This document shows, in pieces, positions 55,117-63,300 of a DNA stretch of 64,000 nucleotides. How positions within the stretch are numbered: position 1 is the stretch's first letter; each line of letters begins with the position of its first letter. This DNA comes from an uncultured Methanomassiliicoccus sp. (lineage in GTDB: Archaea; Thermoplasmatota; Thermoplasmata; Methanomassiliicoccales; Methanomassiliicoccaceae), in assembly GCA_944319735.1 (NCBI GenBank), contig CALUEU010000004.1:62001-126000 (forward strand), read 5' to 3'. Under the pieces are notes generated by a model. It made no database searches and was not told the origin of the DNA. It was given only the letters and a program-made list of their open reading frames with translations. The position numbers were made by a program, and so were the translations under genes.

Positions 55117-55463
55117 CTTCTGATTTACTAAATGCCTGATCTCCGCCTCATCGGCTCTTCAGTACAGCATTTACAGACTTCTGTTCAGCTTGACCCAAAG
55201 ATTCTATGCATGTTAAATTGTTTTCTGCCATGTTCTTTTATTATAATCACATCATTCTTTTTATACGGATTCAGAAAATGTGTTTCATCCATTAAAATCG
55301 CCAAAAGAGATTACTATGCCCACACTTCACGATGTGATGCTATTCATCATAAAACAGGATGATTGATGCTACATATTCTCAAATGTGCATCATTTATGCC
55401 AGTGGATTTTTAACTGGGATGTCTTTAAATACGCCTAACTGGATAGAAGCTTAGGCGACTTAT
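55117..55463. other. Intergenic region before the CobW-type gene
   Basis: This 347-bp stretch lies between divergent genes. An open frame at 55132-55362 has mixed composition and no ribosome binding site. A promoter for the rightward GTPase gene is expected near its right end. Confidence 0.5.
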
Positions 55464-56063
55464 ATGGATATGATTGTCATTGCTGGATTCCTGGGATCTG
55501 GAAAAACAACTCTTGTACTTTCATCAGTCAAAGACATCTATGAGCGATATGGTAAAAAAGTCGCAGTTGTCGTTAATGATTTTGGTACCATAGGAATTGA
55601 TGGAAAAGTGATGGAAAAGTATGGTCTGCAGGTTAAAGAACTTGCAGCCGGCTGTGTGTGCTGTACTTTAGGCCCCAGCCTTCTCATAACTGTCAAGGAG
55701 ATCTATGAGAACATACACCCGGATATCATAATTGTAGAACCCACAGGCATAGCAAATCCAGAGTCTGTGGTAGCAGTTCTGTATCAGGCAGAAGAGGAAT
55801 GGGTGCCTGAAAAAATAAGCTCAGTGGTTATTGTAGATGCAAACCGGTTTCCTGTGCTTATGAAAGCGTTTGAGAGGCCTTTGAAAAATCAGCTCAATAC
55901 ATCTGACTTTGTAGTAATCAACAAAATAGATACTGTAGATGAAACTGCACTTTCAGAAATAAAAATCAAAATCGAAGAGCTTGCTCCAGGCAAGCCGGTT
56001 GTATGTGCCTCAGCTTCTCAAAATAAAAATATTTCAGAAATCGTTGACAAGCTGGTGAACTGA
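55464..56063 (+). CDS. CobW/HypB/UreG-type GTPase
   Basis: The N-terminal P-loop GFLGSGKTTL, the VNDFGTIGIDG switch, the metal-binding GCVCCT motif and IVEPTGIANPES place it in the G3E metallochaperone group. NKID is the guanine-specificity motif. At 199 residues it lacks the C-terminal CobW domain. It may deliver a metal, such as zinc or nickel, to an apo-protein. The following gene starts at the stop codon (TGATG), so the two are translated together. Confidence 0.9.
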   Translation: MDMIVIAGFLGSGKTTLVLSSVKDIYERYGKKVAVVVNDFGTIGIDGKVMEKYGLQVKELAAGCVCCTLGPSLLITVKEIYENIHPDIIIVEPTGIANPESVVAVLYQAEEEWVPEKISSVVIVDANRFPVLMKAFERPLKNQLNTSDFVVINKIDTVDETALSEIKIKIEELAPGKPVVCASASQNKNISEIVDKLVN

Positions 56064-56479
56064 TGCTGACAGATGACTTCACCGCATATGCTGCTAAAGT
56101 AAACATCAGTCTGAAGGAACCTGTGTCTGCAGCCTCCATTCAGAAAAAACTGACTACTTTTCTGGCACTTATTGCATCTGAATGTTCTGATAACGGAGCA
56201 TATCTGATAGGACACATAAAATGTGTAGTTGAATCTGAAAAGGGATTTTATGCTTCAAGCATCACTGCACCTACAGACACTCCTTCGGTAAGGGGAGAAA
56301 TGACTGACGGCTCTGAGTCTTTGGACGTCATCGTCAATGTGCTTCTTTACGGTTTAGACAAGGTAACTGTGAAACAGATAACAAAGTCAGCCGTGCCAGT
56401 AGCACTTTCATTTGTAGATGCTGAAATAAAAATCTGGGATTTAGAAGATAATGAAAATCAGCCGATTCACTTCGGCTGA
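56063..56479 (+). CDS. Unknown partner of the CobW-type GTPase
   Basis: This 138-residue protein starts within the last base of the GTPase gene (TGATG). It has a helical N-terminal half (SAASIQKKLTTFLALIASECSDNGAYLIGHIKCVVES) and a strand-rich C-terminal half (LDVIVNVLLYGLDKVTVKQITKSAVPVALSFVDAEIKIWDLE). No family is recognised. Tight coupling suggests that it acts with the GTPase in metal or cofactor insertion. It overlaps the convergent topA end by 13 bp. Confidence 0.7.
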   Translation: MLTDDFTAYAAKVNISLKEPVSAASIQKKLTTFLALIASECSDNGAYLIGHIKCVVESEKGFYASSITAPTDTPSVRGEMTDGSESLDVIVNVLLYGLDKVTVKQITKSAVPVALSFVDAEIKIWDLEDNENQPIHFG

Positions 56480-58947
56480 TCTTTTTCAGATTTTGTACTT
56501 TTCTTTGCTGCTGGCTTCTTGGCAGCGGTTTTCTTTGCTGCTGGTTTTGCAGCTGCCTTTTTTGTAGTAGTCTTCTTTGCTGTGGTCTTCTTTGTAGTTT
56601 TTGTTTTAGCAGCCGTAGCTTTAGCAGCTGTACTTTTGGCTGCCGGCTTTTTCTCGGCGGTTTTCTTAGCCGGAGCTTTAGCTTTTTTAGCCTTCTCCTT
56701 CTTTTCCGGGCATTCCATGTTGGCACAGAATTTCCAGGACCTGCCGCCGTTTTTCATCAGGATCATGGGAGAACCACAGGACTCACACTGCTCGTCTGTG
56801 CCCAGAAGCTGCCCCATCTGAGGAAGCGGATATGTCTGAGTACAATCAGGGTAGCTTGTGCAGCCCAGGAATCTCTTTCCGGCTCTGGAATAAATAATCC
56901 TCATGTCGCTGCCGCAGTTAGGGCATTTGGCAATGAAATTTTTCGCTCTGTTGGTTGCACACTCAGGGTCTATGCAGCTGAATGAAACGGGCTGTCCTCT
57001 GCGGATGACCTTTACCTTGGGGGCGCCGCATTCGCACGTTTCATTCAACGGCTGCACCAATGCATTGGGAGGCATCGGATATGTCTGGTTGCAGTCCGGG
57101 TAATTGGAGCATCCAATGAACATTTTTCCCAGTCTTGTGCGTATGGTTTTGAGATCCCCCTCACACGAAGGGCATTTGCCGATGTAATGCTGAGCTTCAA
57201 GAGCTTTCTTGATTTCAGTACCTATCTGGTTCCTGTTTCTTTCTAATGTCTCCAAGGCATTGGAAAGCATTTCCTGTGATTCCTCGACAACACTGTCCAG
57301 AGTCTTGCTTCCGTGAGCAATTTCATCCATATCCTCTTCAAGCTTGGCAGTCATTTTCGGGTCTGTGACGATATGGGCATGTTTGTTCAGCGCCTCGATG
57401 ACTGCTATTCCGCTTGCTGTCGGAATCAGATCATTGCCTTCAGCATACTTTCTGTCATACAGCTTTTGAATGATGTCATGCCTCGTGGACTTTGTTCCCA
57501 GCCCTAAGCGTTCCATTTCCTGGATTAAGCTTCCCTGGGAATATCTCCGCGGTGGCTGAGTCATCTTTTTCTCCAATTCTACTGATAAAACATTAACATC
57601 CGCCCCGATCATCAGTTCGGGAAGATCAATCTCGGTAGTCTTCAGATATGGATAGTATTTTTTCCATCCCTGGAAGATCAGCTTGTATCCTTTGGATGAG
57701 AACTTTTCATTCTTGATGCTGATGACTGCCGATGACACTTCAGCTTTGGCAGGAGGAGCCACGGTGGCCAGGAATCTCCTTGCTATCAGTTCGTACAGGG
57801 TCCATTTGTCACCCTTGAGCTGTTTTTTAGTGGCAGCTTCTGTGGGGTAGATTGGAGGGTGGTCTGTAGTCTGCACTTTACCCTTGGACGGTCTGATTTT
57901 TTCCTGTTTAAGCAGTTCTTCCGCCTCTGCTTTAAACTCAGAGTCCTTGAGTTTTTCCAAAATTCTTCTCAGACCCAGAGACTGAGGATAGACGGTATTG
58001 TCTGTTCTCGGGTATGAGATGTATCCTGCAGTATAGAGATCCTCTGCAATCTTCATCGCACGGGATGCAGGGAACCCGAGCTTGTTGGCTTCCATCAGCA
58101 TCATGGTGGTGTTGAAAGGCGGCAGGGGATACTCGTCTTTTTCATTTTTCTCATACTTCAAAACTTTTCCGAGTTCCACTCCCTGGCATGCATCCAGTGC
58201 CTTCTGTGCATCAATATCGCTGTGGAAGGGGTTGTTGACATGCTCTCCTTTGAATTCTGTACCGTCTTCAAACCTTGCATTAATGTTCCAGTACGGTTGA
58301 GGCACGAATTCTTCAATCTCCTTATGCCTTTCTACGATCAATGCCAGAGTCGGGCTCTGCACCCTTCCCACGGATAAAAAGCTGCTTCCTCCCTGCCCGG
58401 AGGACATAGAAATGAACCTTGTCAGCACTGCACCCCAGGCCAGGTCTATCTTCTGCCTGCATTCTGCAGAGTCTGCCAATTTTATGTCCGGAGCTGTGAG
58501 ATCATCAAATGCTGTATCAATTTCCAGCTTGGTGAATGCGCTGAACCTTGCTCTCTTTATCTCTTTTCCTTCTGTGTCCAGCAGCCTCACGGCTTCCATG
58601 CCGATGAGCTCTCCTTCCCTGTCATAGTCAGTAGCGATAATTATCTCATCGGCTTCGATGGATAGGTCTCTCAGGGCGCCTACAATGCTGTGGGCGCTGA
58701 TATTCTTTACAGGTTCAGCATAAATGAGGTCTGAAAGTTCAACTTCTGACCAATTGTTGAGATTTTCTGGATAGTCCAGCTCAATTATATGCCCCCTCAG
58801 CCCGATAATGAAAGTCGGTCCCGACTCTCCCTCGAACTGAAAAACTGAAACTTTGTTCACAGACGTCCTTTTTGACGTTCCTTGTGAAAGTATGACCGCG
58901 ATTCTTGCCGCTGCGTCACTCTTTTCTGATATAATGAGCCGACTCAT
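56467..58947 (-). CDS. topA: DNA topoisomerase I, type IA, with basic tail
   Basis: TopA relaxes negatively supercoiled DNA. The Toprim part starts MSRLIISEKSDAAARIA, the DYDREGELIGMEAVRLL motif is present, and the active-site tyrosine is in YTAGYISYPRTDNTVYP. Two zinc-finger repeats follow (CPSCEGDLKTIRTRLGKMFIGCSNYPDCN and CPNCGSDMRIIYSRAGKRFLGCTSYPDC), plus other Cys pairs. The last ~75 residues are nearly all Lys, Ala and Thr, like histone H1 or bacterial HU tails. At 826 residues it is longer than most archaeal type IA enzymes. Confidence 0.96.
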   Translation of the reverse strand: MSRLIISEKSDAAARIAVILSQGTSKRTSVNKVSVFQFEGESGPTFIIGLRGHIIELDYPENLNNWSEVELSDLIYAEPVKNISAHSIVGALRDLSIEADEIIIATDYDREGELIGMEAVRLLDTEGKEIKRARFSAFTKLEIDTAFDDLTAPDIKLADSAECRQKIDLAWGAVLTRFISMSSGQGGSSFLSVGRVQSPTLALIVERHKEIEEFVPQPYWNINARFEDGTEFKGEHVNNPFHSDIDAQKALDACQGVELGKVLKYEKNEKDEYPLPPFNTTMMLMEANKLGFPASRAMKIAEDLYTAGYISYPRTDNTVYPQSLGLRRILEKLKDSEFKAEAEELLKQEKIRPSKGKVQTTDHPPIYPTEAATKKQLKGDKWTLYELIARRFLATVAPPAKAEVSSAVISIKNEKFSSKGYKLIFQGWKKYYPYLKTTEIDLPELMIGADVNVLSVELEKKMTQPPRRYSQGSLIQEMERLGLGTKSTRHDIIQKLYDRKYAEGNDLIPTASGIAVIEALNKHAHIVTDPKMTAKLEEDMDEIAHGSKTLDSVVEESQEMLSNALETLERNRNQIGTEIKKALEAQHYIGKCPSCEGDLKTIRTRLGKMFIGCSNYPDCNQTYPMPPNALVQPLNETCECGAPKVKVIRRGQPVSFSCIDPECATNRAKNFIAKCPNCGSDMRIIYSRAGKRFLGCTSYPDCTQTYPLPQMGQLLGTDEQCESCGSPMILMKNGGRSWKFCANMECPEKKEKAKKAKAPAKKTAEKKPAAKSTAAKATAAKTKTTKKTTAKKTTTKKAAAKPAAKKTAAKKPAAKKSTKSEKDQPK

Positions 58948-58995
58948 GCGATGTGTTCAAAGAGAAAAGGGTATAAAAAAAGTGTTATGATTTTC

Positions 58996-59454
58996 CTAGT
59001 GGGAATGAGAGTGAACGTGCTTATGATCATCCTCTTCACTATGGCTCAGGGAACCTGATGTCATGGTAAGCTTGCTGAAAACTACACCCTTGATTGCACC
59101 GATCTCATCTGCTAGGTGCGTGACATTCTTCACCTTTCCCCAGACAATCAATACTTCCAAACACTGATCCTTGTTCAGATGCACATGAATTGTCGAAGAT
59201 ATGCTAAGGTGCTTAGCATGCTGAATTTCCATCAGCCGTTCCTGCGTATAGCTCACATTATGATCATACACTATTGTGATTGTGCCTACCACTTCTGATT
59301 CGCTATCTTTCCAGCGGTCTTCTACAAGAGCGTCTCTTATAAGATCGCGTATAGCTTCAGATCTTGCTGTGTATCCCTTGTTGTTTACAAGCAGGTCAAA
59401 CTCCTCTAAAAGATCAGGTTCGAGTGACATGCTTATTCTTACGACCTTATCCAT
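58996..59454 (-). CDS. nikR: Nickel-responsive regulator NikR
   Basis: NikR is a ribbon-helix-helix repressor that senses Ni2+. The N-terminal DNA-binding part is VVRISMSLEPDLLEEFDLLVNNKGYTARSEAIRDLIRDAL. The ACT-like metal domain holds the Ni ligands: HNVSYTQERLMEIQHAKH, then HVHLNKDQCLEVLIVWG with the His-x-His and Cys. A His-rich tail (DDHKHVHSHSH) may bind extra metal. It ends in TAG. No nickel transporter gene is adjacent. A short inverted repeat lies upstream. Confidence 0.95.
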   Translation of the reverse strand: MDKVVRISMSLEPDLLEEFDLLVNNKGYTARSEAIRDLIRDALVEDRWKDSESEVVGTITIVYDHNVSYTQERLMEIQHAKHLSISSTIHVHLNKDQCLEVLIVWGKVKNVTHLADEIGAIKGVVFSKLTMTSGSLSHSEEDDHKHVHSHSH

Positions 59455-59523
59455 TATCTCTGTAATCAGACTTCACAGATATAATAATTGGGTTGTTATA
59501 ATCAATCTGGATTGGAATTTGCA

Positions 59524-59539
59524 TACCTTTATGAAGGTA
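59524..59539. promoter_or_regulatory. Inverted repeat upstream of nikR
   Basis: TACCTT-TATG-AAGGTA (6-bp arms) lies 70-85 bp upstream of the nikR ATG. NikR often controls its own gene and binds dyad sites, so this is a candidate, but the half-sites differ from the Escherichia coli GTATGA and no archaeal consensus is assured. Confidence 0.35.
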
Positions 59540-60205
59540 ATATTACAATTATATAATAGCGAGTATCTATTGCGATAGAGTTTTTTGGTTTATATGTCCT
59601 ATTGCAATGTTGGTTGTTTACTAATCTCCTGCTAATTATCTTTGTTTGTATTTTAATACTCTAGCAATATTGTTGATGAATACAATATCATTTAAATTCA
59701 TGTCTTTTCTTTTAATTATACGATACTTTAAGCCAGATTATATAGAATACATACTCTTCTATCTATAATACCTATAACACTTTTAATTTATTTTCTATGC
59801 ATGCTGGCTGTGTATTTATGTAATTATTTTTCATGTAGAAAAATTAGAAAAATAAAGCGCCCAGAACGATTGACTATTTATATGATTTCTCATTTCTTAA
59901 AAAAATTATATCATTTGACATGTATTTAGTAACAGCTTATATATACCACTACATCCTAATTAGACTTTTAAAGCACAATTCAAAGGGTGATATTAGGTAC
60001 ATTAGCCTCTGCAGGCTTCTGTTTCCTTATACTGAAAATATCGCTGATGAATTATCAGGCGGATCGCTTAAAAAACATGGCGATTCATCCTGTGAATGCG
60101 AAATTCAAAATCAACAAAAACGGTGGAATAATGGTCTTACAAATGCTCTCGCTTACCCATAATAGATTTAATGATAATTCTCGCTACTTGCGTTTACACT
60201 TGAGC

Positions 60206-60217
60206 GGGGGGGGGGGG
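60206..60217 (+). repeat. Homopolymer of 12 G
   Basis: Twelve consecutive G in an otherwise AT-rich sequence end about 75-90 bp before the giant surface protein gene. Such runs change length by polymerase slippage and, in bacterial surface-gene promoters, switch expression. Whether this one does so cannot be told from a single read; it could also be a sequencing artefact. Confidence 0.7.
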
Positions 60218-60229
60218 TTCTGAATTCCC

Positions 60230-60241
60230 TCTCTGCAGAGA
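60230..60241. promoter_or_regulatory. 12-bp perfect palindrome near the poly-G run
   Basis: TCTCTGCAGAGA is self-complementary and lies 12 bp after the G run and about 65 bp before the likely start of the surface gene. It could be a regulator site or chance. Confidence 0.35.
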
Positions 60242-60305
60242 AAATATTAATCTCATTTCAAATTGAGTTTTCAAATGCATCTCATTCAATTCAGGAGGGA
60301 TTATC

Positions 60306-63300
60306 CTGAACAAATCTCAGATTTTTGCTACTGTTATTACGTTAGCAGTAGCTTTCATGATGCTCGTAGTTCCTCTGAGCTCCTGCATCACAGACGGTGA
60401 TGAATTATCACACGGTAACACAGGCATACTCGGCGTAGAATTTCCAAAAGAACCAGAAACACCAGTCACTCCTGAAAACTACAAGATTGTTTATCATGGT
60501 AATAATAATGAAGAAATCATTAAATCCTACAATGGGACATTTGCCTATGCTGCAAGGCTTCCAGATGGTTGGGAAGTGCCTGATAAAGTATTTGCAGGAT
60601 GGAGTAAAAATCCAAATTCCACAAATCTCACAGATGTTGATTACCTAATATATGATGATATCAAATATGATGAAGTGACTGGAATACCGATTGATGCAGA
60701 CTCTTCTTCGATACCTGTCTTAAATCTATATGCTGTATGGATCACGCCTGCTGATGGGAAATTAAATACTGTATATCTGTCAGGAGATGGAGATGATACG
60801 GAAGATGGTAAAACTGAATCCACTGCTGTAAAAACTTTCGAAAAAGCATACTATTTGCTAGATCCAGATGGGACAACCACAACAAATCGAATTATTGTTA
60901 TTGGAGATTATAAAATAACAAATAATGATGTTAAAAATGAATTAGAATTAGGGCACGAGGATGATGTTAAAAAAGCTACTATTTGTGGATACAACAATGA
61001 GTCTAAATTGTCTTTTAATAATCCTCCTGTCGGAAAAATCAACGTAAGCGTAGTTTTAAGGGACGACACTGTTTTTGAAAACATAACGTTTGATGGCAAT
61101 TGTGTTCAAGCATTCATTTACTGCTATGGAAACAATCTTACTATGGGTGAAGATATAAAGTCTAGTAGTATTGGGGAAATGAGTGATTATGATAAAGAAA
61201 CGTATGCCATACCTGCGGGATATCCCGCATTCACAATTCTTGGTGGATGCCATGGCAAAGATACTACTCTTAGTGTGAATGATAAAGTACAAAAATCTGA
61301 GATTTTAGATCCAAATAAACATATTAATAATGAATTAAAAATTAGATTAATAAGTGGAGATTATGGGAGGGTATCCGGATTTGGTCGCGGTTATGAACCT
61401 ACATCCCCTACTAGTTTAGAATCACTTTGTCCAACATTAATTGTATATGGAACAACCAAAATAGGTACATTAGCTGCAGGACATTTGGATAGCAACGCTA
61501 CAACAGGTGTCAATGATGATCAAAGTTTTAAGACTGCTAAAGTTTTTGTTAGGTCCATCTCTGATAACGATGGTGTAAAACTATCACCACATATTGTAAA
61601 TTTAGTAGGTGGAAATATTGGAAATAATAAAGAAAGTACATTTATTGGGGATGTAGAGATTTCAATATTTGATGGGACTATTGAAAATATATATGGGGCA
61701 GGATTAGGAAGAACTAAAGGTCAAATCGACGATGGAGAAAAAGCACCACAAACGTCTATGGCTGGAAGTGTAACAATATATTTATGTGGCGGTGAGGTCA
61801 CAAAAGATTTTTACGGCGGGGGTGCAGCTGCCGCATTGTCTTCTGCTTATGCTACTGCTATCAATTCTTCAATTAATATTGATTCAAAAACAAAAATTAT
61901 AATTTCTGGTGGAGCTGTAAACGGAAATGTCTACGGCGGAGGATACGGTAATTCAAAATATCTTGATGCAAACTATTACGACGATCCTAGATTAGGAAAA
62001 GTTTCAGCAGGAACTATTGTTGGAGACACATGTGTAGCTGTTTTAGGTGGAACCATCGGAACGTCAAATGATCCAACGTCAGGAAACATTTTTGGAGGAG
62101 GAAAGGGTGCCACTAACACTGACGATTCTGCTTCAGTTACTGGAGATACAACTGTATTAATTTTTAATGGATCCATATTTGGAAGTGTTTACGGCGGAGG
62201 AGAAGGCATTGATAGTTATGAAAACATTGCTAAAGTTACAGACAACACCTCCATTTATATTTTAAATGGAAATATATCTGAAAATGTGTATGGCGGAGGA
62301 AAAATCGGTGTTGTAGGCGGTCGTACAGATGTAGTGATAGCAGGTGGAATAATCGGTGACGAAACTCATGCTAACGAAACTGGCGTTTTTGGCGGAGGAG
62401 AAGGACATGTTGGATTTGAATGGGCAGGAAGCACCAATAGCACAAATGTTACTGTAACTGGAAATAACCCGATCATCTATGGCAATATATACGGCGGTGG
62501 AAATTTAGGTCCGGTAGGAACTCTTGCGATAGATCAGACACGCAATAGAATATCATTGTCTGGAGGATCAGCAAACGTCACAATTTCATCAGGAAACATA
62601 CATGGAAGTGTGTTTGGCGGAGGAAAAGGGCAGTATGATGAGATAGCCAATAACAAACTTGTTTTGGGGGCTGTTCAATCTACAACAGTCAATATTTTAG
62701 GCGGTATAATACATGAAGTCACTTCCAGTGATAATTCCAAAACTAAAGGAAACGTCTACGGTGGAGGAGAATTAGGTCTTGTCGGAAAACTAGATTTACC
62801 TAATGATGCCGGAACACCTAACGTAGAAGCAACTAACTTTACTAAAGGATCAGCAAACGTCACAATTTCATCAGGAAACATACATGGAAGCGTCTATGGA
62901 GGAGGAAAGGGAGTAGACGGCGCTACTCTAGAGAAATATCAAGACACACCCCTAGTCACAATTATTTTAGGTTCAGTAGCATCAACAACCCATGTAGAAA
63001 TTTCAGGCGGAACAATCGGAACTGCAGATGACATTACAAACAAAATTTATGGTGGAAATGTCTACGGCGGAGGAGAACTTGGAATTGTAGGAAACTACCA
63101 AGATAGTACAGTCGAAGGTAAGGATTACAGAACTTATGCTGGAGGAAACTCGGCAGTTATAATCAGTGGAGGAACTGTTCTAGACAGCGTTTACGGTGGA
63201 GGAACAGGAACTCTAAATAATGTCCTTGCAGGTGCTGTAGGCAATTCAAATACGCTCATCTGTGGAAATACATCAATACACAATTCAGTCTACGGCGGAG

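Larger units (their letters stand above)
59455..60305. other. 850-bp largely non-coding region upstream of the giant surface gene
   Basis: Apart from the inverted repeat near nikR, this region has little obvious coding content. Frames at 59920-60162 and 59987-60223 have no ribosome binding site and overlap each other, so they may be remnants of a gene. Near its right end are a 12-G run (60206-60217), a 12-bp palindrome TCTCTGCAGAGA (60230-60241), and an AGGAGG site (60293-60298). Confidence 0.5.

Noticed and set aside
55132-55362. Small rightward frame between divergent genes
   Set aside because: It lacks a ribosome site and its composition is unlike neighbouring genes.
56334-56726. Leftward Arg/Lys-rich frame at the topA end
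   Set aside because: It is a shifted reading of the Lys-rich tail of topA.
59987-60223. Frame upstream of the surface gene ending in the poly-G run
   Set aside because: It would need the G run to encode a Gly stretch, has no ribosome site, and a stop at 60264 prevents any fusion with the surface gene. Kept only as a note in the intergenic entry.
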